From: JBGYPP01 sp041838515
GTDB taxonomy: Bacteria > Bacillota > Clostridia > Lachnospirales > Lachnospiraceae
Assembly (NCBI GenBank): GCA_041838515.1
Contig: JBGYPP010000046.1
Coordinates: 1 to 24,474 of the forward strand
Length of the DNA stretch: 24,474 bases
Reading direction: 5' to 3'
Shown: positions 1 to 7,395 of the stretch, piece by piece
Layout: every line of letters begins with the position of its first letter
Position numbering within the stretch: the first letter of the stretch is position 1
Notes under the pieces: generated by a model
Told to the model about the DNA's origin: nothing
The model's input: the letters and a program-made list of their open reading frames with translations, nothing else
Databases searched by the model: none
Position numbers and translations under genes: made by a program

Positions 1-236
1 ATATCGGCATTCTCAATCGCCGTGCGCACGATAAAACCGCCCTGTCGTCCCTGATGAAAACCGAGCATCATGTCGCGCAACGATTGGCGTTGCGCTTCGG
101 ATGCGATTTTGATCGACACGCCAATATCGTCCGAATTGGGCAAAAAAACGAGAAAACGCGAAGGGATAGAAATTTCTGTGGTCAATTGTGCGCCCTTGGT
201 GCCAATCGGATCTTTCAACACCTGCACCAAAATATT
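1..236 (-). other. RNase E/G family fragment (S1 domain to start of catalytic part)
   Basis: Read on the minus strand from 236 to the edge, these ~78 codons give NILVQVLKDPIGTKGAQLT, then IPSRFLVFLP, IGVSIKI and QGGFIVRTA. Each has an obvious counterpart in E. coli RNase G around residues 84-160 (LMVQVVKDPLGTKGARLTTD, LPSRYLVFMP, VGVSQRI, QGGFIIRTA). The codon style also differs from the rest of the window: ATT/ATC but no ATA for Ile, frequent TCG, CGC, CAA and TTG, and many CpG steps, whereas neighbouring genes favour ATA, CTG, GCC and AAG. It has no start of its own. It reads as the interior of a foreign or distant rng/cafA-type gene joined to the permease near 234-245. Confidence 0.85.
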
Positions 237-1040
237 GCCCCACATGCCAAACAGCATGAACCTGCCCACCTCCTCTCCGGTGGAGGCAAATTGCATTTGA
301 TTCATGGAATAGGGCATTACAAATAGGCTGACTATATACTGGCTGAGCATATTCAGGCCGAAAAAAGCCACAACAGACATCAGCACCTTATTCTTCTTGA
401 CCAGCTGTCCCAGGGTACAGGCGCCGAAGATAAATATGGGGCCTACAAAGGATCCCACGACCATTGCGGCCAGATAGTGCAGGCAGGCCGCCAGATACCC
501 CATGCCCATGAAGTCCCGGAAAGCGGATTCCGCCTCCGCCAGAGCCAGGAACAGTTTTTGCAAGGCATCTATGGGGTTGATGCCGTTTAATATCATCGTC
601 CGCAGAGCCAGCGCCAGGCCCACCGTGCCCATAGAAATCATCAGAGCCAGCAGCGCAATGCCGGACCAGAGGGCGGCCGACAGCAGCTTGCCAAAGAACA
701 GGTCATACACGCCCACAGGCAGGGTGTGGGTCAGATATCCCTCCTTGCCAAACATGGTGCGGAAAAAGCGGCTGCCCAGGTAGACATACACGCCAAAGCT
801 CAGCGCCGCCAGGCTCATAAAATAGCCTATGAGCAGAAATATGCCCAGTACATTGAGGGGGTTGATCCTATTGGTGGTGTAGGAATACCCATAACCCGCC
901 ATATTGCCCAATATCTCCCCCCACATGGGCGTCATAAAGGAGAGCGCGCCCATCAGCGTGATGATGGCAGTGAAGATGATCAGAAACATCAGGGGCTTTT
1001 TGCCACTTTTTATCTCGTGGCGGAACACTTTTGCTAGCAT
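1..1040 (-). CDS. ABC-2 type permease, in-frame chimera with RNase E/G fragment, 3' end outside window
   Basis: The open frame starts at ATG 1040 and runs off the left edge (346 codons visible, no stop). Residues 1-268 look like the membrane subunit of a GntR-ABC-permease cassette: a short charged N-terminus (LAKVFRHEIKSGKK) and about five hydrophobic segments near residues 16-36, 62-88, 118-146, 182-212 and 219-242. It would export or extrude an unknown substrate with the ATPase encoded just upstream. Its start overlaps the ATPase stop by 7 bases, suggesting translational coupling. From residue 269 (N of NILVQV) the protein is no longer a permease but matches the S1-proximal part of RNase G/E, with KDPIGTKGAQLTTEIS and QGGFIVRTA. 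A last membrane helix expected for this family is therefore missing. The permease call is firm in type but not in substrate; the C-terminal join may be an assembly error. Confidence 0.75.
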   Translation of the reverse strand, partial: MLAKVFRHEIKSGKKPLMFLIIFTAIITLMGALSFMTPMWGEILGNMAGYGYSYTTNRINPLNVLGIFLLIGYFMSLAALSFGVYVYLGSRFFRTMFGKEGYLTHTLPVGVYDLFFGKLLSAALWSGIALLALMISMGTVGLALALRTMILNGINPIDALQKLFLALAEAESAFRDFMGMGYLAACLHYLAAMVVGSFVGPIFIFGACTLGQLVKKNKVLMSVVAFFGLNMLSQYIVSLFVMPYSMNQMQFASTGEEVGRFMLFGMWGNILVQVLKDPIGTKGAQLTTEISIPSRFLVFLPNSDDIGVSIKIASEAQRQSLRDMMLGFHQGRQGGFIVRTAIENAD

Positions 1041-1732
1041 GCGAACACCTCCCTAAAATACCCGTCTACCGATTTGCCCACACGCTCCCGTATATTGTCC
1101 ACGGAATCGTAGAGGACGATCTGGCCGTTTTTGAGGAATATGACCTCCTCCAGCACACTCTCCACATCCCCTATCAGATGGGTGGATATCAGTACGCTGG
1201 CCTCGGTGTTATAATTGTTCAATATGGTGCGCAGTATATAATCCCTGGCGGCCGGATCTACGCCAGCTATGGGCTCATCCAGCACATAGAGCCGGGCCTG
1301 GCGGCTCATCACCAGTATCAGCTGCACCTTCTCCTGGGTGCCCTTGGAGAGGTGCTTAAAGGTCCTGGAGGGGTCTATCTGGAGGGAAGCCAGCATTTCC
1401 TTGGCCCTATCCATAGAGAAATCCATATAGAAATCCTGAAAATACTCCAATATCTCCTTGACCGTCATGCCAGGATCCAGATAATTCTTGTCCGGCAGAT
1501 AAGAAACGACAGCCTTGCTCTCCGGCCCTATGGGGCGTCCGCCTATCAGTATCTCCCCCTGGGAGGGCGTTAATATGCCGTTGAGCATTTTGATCAGCGT
1601 GGTCTTGCCCGAGCCATTGGGCCCCAGCAGTCCTATGATTTTGCCGGCGGGCAGCTCCAGCTGCAGGTTCTGCACTGCGGGAAATTTGCCATAGCTTTTG
1701 CTGACATTGCGTATCTCTACCAATTTTTCCAT
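1034..1732 (-). CDS. ABC transporter ATPase (YtrB-like)
   Basis: A 232-residue cytoplasmic ATPase that would power the adjacent permease. Walker A is GPNGSGKTT at residues 37-45, the signature is LSKGTQE at 128-134, Walker B is LYVLDEP at 148-154, and the H-loop His is residue 185 (STHLI). At the Q-loop the sequence is YLPDKNYL with Asp in place of Gln, as I recall from GntR-linked ATPases of the YtrB type. Length is normal for a single nucleotide-binding domain. A strong AGGAGG lies just upstream of the ATG and only 12 bases separate it from the regulator gene, so the three genes are almost certainly one transcript. The substrate is unknown; family members answer cell-envelope stress or export peptides. 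Confidence 0.93.
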   Translation of the reverse strand: MEKLVEIRNVSKSYGKFPAVQNLQLELPAGKIIGLLGPNGSGKTTLIKMLNGILTPSQGEILIGGRPIGPESKAVVSYLPDKNYLDPGMTVKEILEYFQDFYMDFSMDRAKEMLASLQIDPSRTFKHLSKGTQEKVQLILVMSRQARLYVLDEPIAGVDPAARDYILRTILNNYNTEASVLISTHLIGDVESVLEEVIFLKNGQIVLYDSVDNIRERVGKSVDGYFREVFAC

Positions 1733-1744
1733 GCTTTCCTCCTC

Positions 1745-2128
1745 TTAAAGGGCGGCCTGTGCCTCTCGCCTGCCCAGCCTCTCCCCCAACAGGGACAAGA
1801 TATCCTCTTCCTTATACCCCAGGGCTTTCATGCCGCTGATAAAGGTTTCAAAACATTTCTCCGCCATATCCTCCCGCATATCCGCTATCCTCTCTCCATC
1901 CAATGTGACCGTGCGCCCCTTGGTCCTATGGGTCTGCACCAGCCCTATCCTCTCCAATTCGGCAAAGGCCTTTTGCATCGTATTGGGGTTGACGGCCGCC
2001 TCCTGGGCCAAATCCCGCACTGTGGGCAGGCCATCCCCCGGGCCATATTTTCCAGAAATAATCTGCATGCTGAGTATGTCTACCAGCTGGGCATAGATGG
2101 GTCTGTCCATGTCCAATTTCCAAGCCAT
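1745..2128 (-). CDS. GntR-family transcriptional regulator (YtrA subfamily)
   Basis: A 127-residue protein with an N-terminal winged helix-turn-helix: PIYAQLVDILSMQIISGKY, LPTVRDLAQEAAVNPNTMQKA, then LERIGLVQTHRTKGRTV. The C-terminal part is a short helical tail (about residues 80-127) rather than a large effector domain; this is the hallmark of the YtrA group, which usually represses its own ABC-transporter operon. The start is supported by AAGGAGGGAG just upstream of the ATG. It is the first gene of the GntR-ATPase-permease operon, and an imperfect dyad overlaps the -10 of its promoter, fitting autorepression. The inducer cannot be told from sequence. Confidence 0.92.
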   Translation of the reverse strand: MAWKLDMDRPIYAQLVDILSMQIISGKYGPGDGLPTVRDLAQEAAVNPNTMQKAFAELERIGLVQTHRTKGRTVTLDGERIADMREDMAEKCFETFISGMKALGYKEEDILSLLGERLGRREAQAAL

Positions 2129-2172
2129 GGCTCCCTCCTTTCTTGTTGGATTGTAGTGTTGTTTTATTTTGT

Positions 2173-2208
2173 TAATACAATATTATTACACCGTCGGCAT
2201 TTTGTCAA
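2173..2208 (-). promoter_or_regulatory. Promoter of the GntR-ABC operon with candidate operator
   Basis: On the minus strand there is TTGACA (2203-2208), a 17-base spacer, and TAATAT (2180-2185), close to the sigma-A consensus. The segment 2173-2188 is a TAATA-6-TATTA dyad that covers the -10, a plausible site for the YtrA-like repressor encoded downstream. The promoter is seen directly; the operator role is inferred. Confidence 0.7.
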
Positions 2209-2341
2209 TAATGTTTTGCATTTTTTCTCTAGGCCGTAGCGTCCTCAGGGAACAAGCCGGGACTGTGGAATGGTCTGCATAACCGCTTCCGGCCGGGAAA
2301 AATCTACGCCAAAATACAAACAAAAAAGCATTTCTCATCAT

Positions 2342-2379
2342 AAAAAAAAGACAGCCCGGACACTGGATCCGGACTGTCT
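2342..2379 (-). terminator. Rho-independent terminator of fucI-fucU
   Basis: Minus-strand reading gives a 12-bp stem AGACAGTCCGGA / TCCGGGCTGTCT (one G-T pair) around a 7-base loop, followed by a run of eight T. It lies 23 bases past the fucU stop. This is a textbook terminator that separates the fucose genes from the GntR operon. Confidence 0.92.
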
Positions 2380-2401
2380 CTTTCATTCGCATGATTTCAG
2401 A

Positions 2402-2839
2402 TTAGACCACTACGCCCTTTTGCAGGAGGATATTGGCGTACAGAGCGGATTCGCCGGTAGCTATAATGCAGTAGGCCTCCTTGGCCGCATCATAGAAAGC
2501 AAAGCGCTCCAGGTGGCCTATGGCCTCCCTGCCCCTGGCATCCTGGGACTCCACTATACGGGCGTATTCATCCCAGATAGGGGTTTCCACGGTATCGCCA
2601 GGCACTACCTCCATCAGATTGACAGGCTTCTGTGTGTAGGTGTCCAGAGGGAACACCTCCAATATGGCCGACAAAACCTCGGGAACACCGTGGCCGTCCA
2701 TGCGGATGACCTTGGCATTCTTGCCCATGCTCTCTGCGGGGAAATTGCCGTCAGCTATCACTATCCTGTCGCTGTGGCCCATCTCGCAGAGCACCTTGAG
2801 CAGCTCCGGAGGGAGGATCTTGGGTATATTCTTCAGCAT
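2402..2839 (-). CDS. fucU: L-fucose mutarotase (FucU/RbsD family)
   Basis: A 145-residue cytoplasmic enzyme that interconverts alpha- and beta-L-fucose, feeding the correct anomer to fucose isomerase. Recognisable family signatures are GHSDRIVIADGNFPAES near residues 20-36, with the catalytic-type His in GHSD, and the C-terminal TGESALYANILLQKGVV. E. coli FucU is 140 residues, so the length fits. It follows fucI by 9 bases, and its AGGAGG overlaps the fucI stop, so the pair is co-translated. RbsD (ribose pyranase) is the closest alternative, but the fucI neighbour and the ATGE(S)ALYAN ending favour FucU. Confidence 0.95.
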   Translation of the reverse strand: MLKNIPKILPPELLKVLCEMGHSDRIVIADGNFPAESMGKNAKVIRMDGHGVPEVLSAILEVFPLDTYTQKPVNLMEVVPGDTVETPIWDEYARIVESQDARGREAIGHLERFAFYDAAKEAYCIIATGESALYANILLQKGVVV

Positions 2840-2848
2840 ATGCGCCTC

Positions 2849-4642
2849 CTATTTGTACAAGGGGCCGTAAGCAGCGCAAGCCCTGTAATCCTGGCCCTCC
2901 TTGTCCATGCCAAAGGCATTCCAGGCCGCCGGGCGGAAGATGTCCTCCTCAGGCACGTTGTGCATGCTCACGGGTATGCGCAGCATGGAGCAGAGGGTGA
3001 TGAGATCCGCGCCTATATGGCCATGGCTGATGGCTCCGTGGTTGGCGCCCCAGTTGTTCATCACATCGTAGGCGCTCTTGAAGGCGCCCTCGCCGGTGCA
3101 GCGGGGAGCAAACCAGGTGCAAGGCCAGGTGTAGCTGGTGCGCTTCCACAGCTTGTCGGATACCTCGTCAGGCAGGTTCACGGTCCAGCCCTCGGCGATC
3201 TGCACTACAGGACCCAGACCCTTCACCAGGTTCAGACGGATCATGGTGACAGGCATCTCCGCCTCGGTCAGGAAGCGGGAGGAATATCCGCCGCCCTTGA
3301 AGTAGCCAAAGTCTGCCGCATTCCAGGTGGTGGCTGCGGTGATGGCATCCATATCCTCCTGGGTCACCTCATACCAAGGCTTCATAGTACCCTTGCCCTG
3401 GGCATCCTTGGCCTGGCCGCAGGCATCCAAGCAGGCCGCGCCGGAGTTGATCAGATGGATAAATCCATTGGCCTCCTTTGCCACGCCCTCTACCTCGTAT
3501 CCGGCTGCCCTCTTGACGGCATCGGGACTCCAGTAGGTGCGCACATCGGCAAAGATCTGGGCCTTGTTGGTCAGAAGCTTCATAAACAGCATGCTGATGC
3601 CGTTGAGCACGTCATTCTCGGTGGCCAGCACATAAGGCTCCCTGGGGCCGTTCCAGTCAAAGGAGGTGTTGAGCAGGGCCTCAGGGAAGTCGCAGTTGGG
3701 ATAGAAGTCCGTCCACTGCCTCTGGCCCTGGAAGCCTGCGCAGAGGGCGTTATGCCCCAGCTTCTCCTCGGCGAACTCCTCGGGCAGATTCTCATTGCCG
3801 TTCATCAGATCCTTGATGATGATCATCATCTTCACCAGGAACTGCCACTGCTCCTCTTTTTGCGCATCGTTGAGCTGTACGGACTCGGGATTGGGGTCAA
3901 AGCCCTCCTTGCACTTCTCCCTGGTCCATGCATAGGCCTTCTCGTACTCGGCCTTGTCATAGATGCCCTCGGTCATGCGGCGCACGATCTCCACCTCGTC
4001 CACGGACTCCACCCGCATGCCCAGATACTCCTCGATAAAGGCGGGATCGATGATGGAGCCGCCTATGCCCATGCAGATGGAGCCGATCTGCAGATAGGAG
4101 GTGCCGCGCATGCTGGCGGCTGCCACAGCGGCACGGCCAAAGCGCAGCAGCTTCTCCTGCACATCGGCAGGGATCTCGGTGGCATCGGCATCCTGCACGT
4201 CCTTGCCATAGATGCCAAAGGCCGGCAGGCCCTTCTGGGCATGGGTGGCCAACACGCTGGCCAGGTATACGGCGCCGGGCCTCTCAGTTCCGTTAAAGCC
4301 CCACACGCCCTTGATGGTGTTGGGAGCCATATCCATGGTTTCCGCGCCGTAGCACCAGCAGGGGGTTACGGTCAGGGTGATGTCCACGCCTTCCTTGGCA
4401 AAATAATCTGCGCAGGCGGCAGCCTCGGGCACACGGCCTATGGTGCTCTTGGCCACAACCACCTTTACAGGCTCGCCGTTGGAATAGCGAAGATTCTCCT
4501 CAAACAGCTTCTTGGCCGACAGAGCCATGTTCATGGTCTGGTCCTCCAGGGACTCACGGACCTTGAGTATGCCCCTCCTGGCGTCTATGGTGGGACGGAT
4601 GCCTATCACCGGATAGGAGCCTACCAGTCTGCTTTTTGCCAT
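2849..4642 (-). CDS. fucI: L-fucose isomerase
   Basis: A 597-residue Mn-dependent aldose-ketose isomerase converting L-fucose to L-fuculose (family members also accept D-arabinose). The N-terminus PVIGIRPTIDARRGILKVRE is typical. Around residue 299 lies GFQGQRQWTDFYPNCDFPEA, followed by SFDWNGPREPYVLATENDVLNG. Near the C-terminus is ISHGHIGADLITL. These are the conserved active-site and metal-site segments of the FucI family. E. coli FucI is 591 residues, so the gene is full length. Ribosome site AAGGAGG precedes the ATG. It is the first gene of fucI-fucU, opposite an AraC-type regulator. No fuculokinase, fuculose-phosphate aldolase or fucose permease is in view, so the rest of the pathway must be elsewhere. 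Confidence 0.97.
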   Translation of the reverse strand: MAKSRLVGSYPVIGIRPTIDARRGILKVRESLEDQTMNMALSAKKLFEENLRYSNGEPVKVVVAKSTIGRVPEAAACADYFAKEGVDITLTVTPCWCYGAETMDMAPNTIKGVWGFNGTERPGAVYLASVLATHAQKGLPAFGIYGKDVQDADATEIPADVQEKLLRFGRAAVAAASMRGTSYLQIGSICMGIGGSIIDPAFIEEYLGMRVESVDEVEIVRRMTEGIYDKAEYEKAYAWTREKCKEGFDPNPESVQLNDAQKEEQWQFLVKMMIIIKDLMNGNENLPEEFAEEKLGHNALCAGFQGQRQWTDFYPNCDFPEALLNTSFDWNGPREPYVLATENDVLNGISMLFMKLLTNKAQIFADVRTYWSPDAVKRAAGYEVEGVAKEANGFIHLINSGAACLDACGQAKDAQGKGTMKPWYEVTQEDMDAITAATTWNAADFGYFKGGGYSSRFLTEAEMPVTMIRLNLVKGLGPVVQIAEGWTVNLPDEVSDKLWKRTSYTWPCTWFAPRCTGEGAFKSAYDVMNNWGANHGAISHGHIGADLITLCSMLRIPVSMHNVPEEDIFRPAAWNAFGMDKEGQDYRACAAYGPLYK

Positions 4643-4659
4643 ATGTCCTCCTTTTGCCT

Positions 4660-4679
4660 GCCTTTTTGGGAGAAAAGGC
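4660..4679 (-). promoter_or_regulatory. Hairpin in the fucI leader
   Basis: A 7-bp perfect stem (GCCTTTT 4660-4666 with AAAAGGC 4673-4679, 6-base loop) lies in the fucI 5' leader, about 17 bases before the ATG and next to the ribosome site. There is no T-run after it on the minus strand, so it is not a terminator. It could tune translation; function is unproven. Confidence 0.35.
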
Positions 4680-4736
4680 CTAACCTCGCAATCTGCCCGG
4701 GCAAGGGGCCTTATTTCCCCTCTGCCAGTTACATTT

Positions 4737-4771
4737 TACCATATTATACCATTGTCCTTCCCGCTTGTCTT
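4737..4771 (-). promoter_or_regulatory. fucI promoter and candidate AraC-type binding repeats
   Basis: Minus strand: AAGACA (4766-4771), 17-base spacer, TATAAT (4743-4748). A direct repeat TACCAT (plus-strand reading) occurs at 4737-4742 and 4747-4752, ten bases apart and flanking the -10. AraC-family proteins often bind direct repeats, and their regulator gene starts 65 bases away, so this is a candidate site. The promoter is reasonable; the site is inference. Confidence 0.5.
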
Positions 4772-4781
4772 GTGCTATAAT
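4752..4781 (+). promoter_or_regulatory. Promoter of the AraC-family regulator gene
   Basis: TTGTCC (4752-4757), an 18-base spacer, and a perfect TATAAT (4776-4781) preceded by TGC, an extended -10. It overlaps the opposing fucI promoter, so one regulator bound here could affect both directions. Transcription would start about 28 bases before the ATG at 4817. Confidence 0.6.
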
Positions 4782-4816
4782 CCTAAAAACTAGTAAAATA
4801 TTCACCAGGAGTCTTT

Positions 4817-5680
4817 ATGCACGCCTTTTCCTATCACGAGAAAAAACAACATGGCACGCCGGAATTTCCCGTGGCCTACTACCGGGTGGACGAGGCCCAC
4901 CCCCAATACCAGATGGGCTTTCACTGGCACAAGGAATGGGAGCTGATACGCATAAGCCAGGGGTCTATGGTGCTGTACGCCGATGAAAAGGAGTATCTGG
5001 CCGGGGAGGGGGATCTCTTCCTGCTCCAGGACGGAATGCTCCACGGCGGAACGCCCCAGGGCTGCCTGTACGAATGTCTGGTATTTGACCTCCACGGACT
5101 CTTCCGGGAGATAGACAAGGTCAAGCCCCATCTGCGGCCTTTCTACCGCAGCCAGCGCATACCCCCGGTCCACTTCCCCGCCGCCGGCCGGGCCGGACTT
5201 TGGCCCAGACTGGACCCTCTGGCCAGGGATCTGATGCAGGCCTTTTCCAAGCCCGGGGCGGAGCTTGCCGTTCTGGGAGGCGTTTCCCTCCTCTTCTCGG
5301 CTCTGCTGGACTCCGGCTGCTGCGAGGAGAACGCCCACTCCTCCCAGGGGCAGGCCCTGCGCTCAGCCCGCATCAAGCCGGTGCTGGAGTATATAGAAGC
5401 GCATTTCGCCTCCCCGCTGAGCCTGTCGGATCTGGCTGGGGCCGCCGGCATGAGCCCCAAGTACTTCTGCCGCTTCTTTCACTCCATCACCCACCAGACC
5501 CCTATGGAGTTTTTGATCCAGTACCGCATAGACCGGGCAGCCAGACTGCTAACTTCCACAGATATGCCCATCACCTCCATAGCGCTGGAATGCGGATTTG
5601 CTGATGGCAGTTATTTCGGCAAGGCCTTCAAAAAAATCAAGGGCCAGGCCCCCCGCTCCTACAGACGGGATCTGGGATAA
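4817..5680 (+). CDS. AraC-family transcriptional regulator with cupin sensor domain
   Basis: A 287-residue regulator. Residues ~20-100 form a cupin-like ligand pocket (FHWHKEWELIRISQGSM, YLAGEGDLFLLQDGMLHG). Residues ~190-285 are the double helix-turn-helix: IKPVLEYIEAHFASPLSLSDLA, GMSPKYFCRFFHSITHQTP, then IALECGFADGSYFGKAFKKIKG. These are near-perfect AraC family signatures. The start is supported by AGGAG at 4807-4811. It is divergent from fucI, so control of fucI-fucU by a sugar is the obvious inference. It could also affect the downstream lipoprotein operon at 5823, though a terminator and a separate promoter lie between. Confidence 0.95.
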   Translation: MHAFSYHEKKQHGTPEFPVAYYRVDEAHPQYQMGFHWHKEWELIRISQGSMVLYADEKEYLAGEGDLFLLQDGMLHGGTPQGCLYECLVFDLHGLFREIDKVKPHLRPFYRSQRIPPVHFPAAGRAGLWPRLDPLARDLMQAFSKPGAELAVLGGVSLLFSALLDSGCCEENAHSSQGQALRSARIKPVLEYIEAHFASPLSLSDLAGAAGMSPKYFCRFFHSITHQTPMEFLIQYRIDRAARLLTSTDMPITSIALECGFADGSYFGKAFKKIKGQAPRSYRRDLG

Positions 5681-5692
5681 CTACCATCCGCC

Positions 5693-5714
5693 GGGAAATT
5701 TTTCCCAATTTTTT
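5693..5714 (+). terminator. Terminator of the AraC-family gene
   Basis: A stem GGGAA (5693-5697) / TTCCC (5702-5706) with loop ATTT is followed by AA and six T (5709-5714). It lies 13 bases after the regulator's stop and directly before the -35 of the next promoter. The stem is short, hence moderate confidence. Confidence 0.55.
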
Positions 5715-5715
5715 C

Positions 5716-5744
5716 TTGTCAACCCCCTCTTTCCTTGTTAAAAT
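5716..5744 (+). promoter_or_regulatory. Promoter of the lipoprotein / GGDEF-EAL operon
   Basis: TTGTCA (5716-5721), exactly 17 bases, then TAAAAT (5739-5744). It gives an mRNA leader of about 70 bases before the ATG at 5823. Close to sigma-A consensus. Confidence 0.7.
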
Positions 5745-5755
5745 GTGCTTATGTT

Positions 5756-5797
5756 GGCGCATATGCGCCCAGGACCCCCTAGGCGGGAGGCCGCCTA
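5756..5797 (+). promoter_or_regulatory. Two perfect stem-loops in the 5' leader of the lipoprotein operon
   Basis: The first is GGCGC-ATAT-GCGCC (5756-5769), nearly at the expected transcript start. The second is TAGGCGG-GAGG-CCGCCTA (5780-5797), ending 16 bases before the ribosome site GAGGA (5814-5818). Neither is followed by a T-run. They may stabilise the transcript or control translation. I looked for a cyclic-di-GMP riboswitch here and did not see its conserved elements. Confidence 0.5.
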
Positions 5798-5822
5798 TTT
5801 CAACTAAGGAATCGAGGACAAG

Positions 5823-7367
5823 ATGTTTTTCAAATTACTGCATATCCCCAACCCCCTCCACCATGTCCGCAAAACTTTGCCCAGCCGCTCTCTGGCGCTC
5901 TGTCTGGCGCTGTGTCTGGCCCTGCCCTGCCTTCTGGGAGGCTGCCAGGCCTTGGAGAGCTTGGAGGAGGGAGGCACGGATTATCTGGATCCGGCCCATC
6001 CGGTCACCATAACCCTCTGGCATTATTACGTCAGCCAAAACCAGTTGACCTTTAACGAAATCGTGGATGAATTTAACCGCAGCACGGGCATGGAGCAGGG
6101 CGTAATCGTCCAAACCGTGGCCAAGGGCAGCACCAGGGATTTGGAGGCCGCCATCACGGACTCCGCCTCGGGCGTAGCCGGAGCGGATGCCCCCCCCCAG
6201 CTGTTTGCCACCTATGGCGACAAGGCCATGGAATTGGATCAGCTGGGCTTTATCGCCGATTTGAAAACCTATTTCAGCCCCGAAGATCTGTCCTTTTTTA
6301 TGCCGGAATTTTTGGACAACGGCCTGACCCGGGACGGACGGCTGCTGGTGCTGCCCACAGTCAAGAGCACAGATATCCTCTACCTAAATAATGAAGCCTG
6401 GTCGGAATTTTCCAGCGCCTATGGCCGCAACAGCCAGCACCTGGCCCGCTGGGAGAGCGTGTTCGACGTGGCCTGGGAATACTACACTTGGACGGACGGC
6501 ATGACCCCGGATGTGCTGTGGGATGGAAAGGCCCTGCTGGGCTTTGATTCTCTGGGCAATTATGTCATCTCCGGCTGTAAGCAGCAGGGTGTGGATCTGG
6601 TAGACGGCGGTACAGACGGCAGCGCTCTGCTGGACAAGGTGGCCCTGCGGCATGTCTTTGACTTCTATTGCGCCGGAACGGCTCTGGGCTTTATCAAGGG
6701 CAGCGGCAAGTACCGCAGCGACAATGTAAAGACCGGCGAGATAGCAGGGTATATATCCTCTTCCTCCGGCTCGGCCCATTTCCCCAATTGGACGCTGGTA
6801 GGGGATAATGACAAGAAAAAAATCAGCCTGCTGGCTCTGCCCTTTCCCTATTTTTCCCACGGCGAGCCCATAGCCATACAACAGGGCGCGGGACTGGCCA
6901 TGACCAAGGGAACCCCCGCCCAGGAGAAGGGCGCCGCCCTATTCCTCAAATGGTTCACCGCCGCCTCCCAAAACAACCGCTTCGCAGCCAATACCGGCTA
7001 TCTGCCGGTGCAGAAGAGCGCTTATAGCGGGGACGCTTACCACAATTTGCTCCTCTCCTTAAAGCAAAACAGCAGCCAGGAGAGCAATCAGGAGAGCGTT
7101 TACCATGTGGCCCTCAACCAGATCACCCAGCTGGGAACTTATGCCCCCCCGCCCTCGGCCAATAGCTACCAGTTGCGCCGGGCGCTGGAAACCACGCTGG
7201 AGCTGGCTGCCCAGGACGCTTTTGTGGATGCCGGCTCCCTGCGGGAGGATTATTCCAATATGAGCGCCCTATTCTATGCGCTGGGCATGAACGGCCGCTT
7301 CGACCAATGGCTGGCGGATCTCTGCGCCCGCCTGGACAAGCTCGAAATCCCTTACACCTTGCGCTGA
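5823..7367 (+). CDS. Extracellular solute-binding lipoprotein (sugar-type, family 1), orphan
   Basis: A 514-residue secreted lipoprotein. Residues ~20-41 are a signal peptide with a lipobox LLGGC, so Cys41 would be lipidated and the protein anchored outside the membrane. The mature part starts with PVTITLWHYYVSQNQLTFNEIVDEFN, the usual opening of carbohydrate-binding ABC substrate proteins. It continues with TYGDKAMELDQLGFIADL and GRLLVLPTVKSTDILYLNNEAW. A normal transporter would have two permease genes nearby; none is present. Instead the next gene, 28 bases on, encodes a membrane cyclic-di-GMP enzyme, so a sensory role is likely. Length is somewhat above the ~420-450 residues common for the family. 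The ligand is unknown; a sugar is suggested by family and by the neighbouring fucose genes. Confidence 0.9.
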   Translation: MFFKLLHIPNPLHHVRKTLPSRSLALCLALCLALPCLLGGCQALESLEEGGTDYLDPAHPVTITLWHYYVSQNQLTFNEIVDEFNRSTGMEQGVIVQTVAKGSTRDLEAAITDSASGVAGADAPPQLFATYGDKAMELDQLGFIADLKTYFSPEDLSFFMPEFLDNGLTRDGRLLVLPTVKSTDILYLNNEAWSEFSSAYGRNSQHLARWESVFDVAWEYYTWTDGMTPDVLWDGKALLGFDSLGNYVISGCKQQGVDLVDGGTDGSALLDKVALRHVFDFYCAGTALGFIKGSGKYRSDNVKTGEIAGYISSSSGSAHFPNWTLVGDNDKKKISLLALPFPYFSHGEPIAIQQGAGLAMTKGTPAQEKGAALFLKWFTAASQNNRFAANTGYLPVQKSAYSGDAYHNLLLSLKQNSSQESNQESVYHVALNQITQLGTYAPPPSANSYQLRRALETTLELAAQDAFVDAGSLREDYSNMSALFYALGMNGRFDQWLADLCARLDKLEIPYTLR

Positions 7368-7395
7368 TACCGGCTGAAACGGGAGAGGAACCTCT

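Noticed and set aside
2270..4780. An 836-codon open frame on the plus strand opposite fucI-fucU
   Set aside because: It is antisense to two clear genes, its residues are low-complexity His/Gly/Leu-rich, and it has no motif or ribosome site. It results from the high GC and codon bias of fucI.
5745..5822. A cyclic-di-GMP riboswitch in the lipoprotein operon leader
   Set aside because: The leader is only ~70 bases with two simple hairpins; the conserved GCAAAC-like core and tetraloop-receptor of the known class are not seen.
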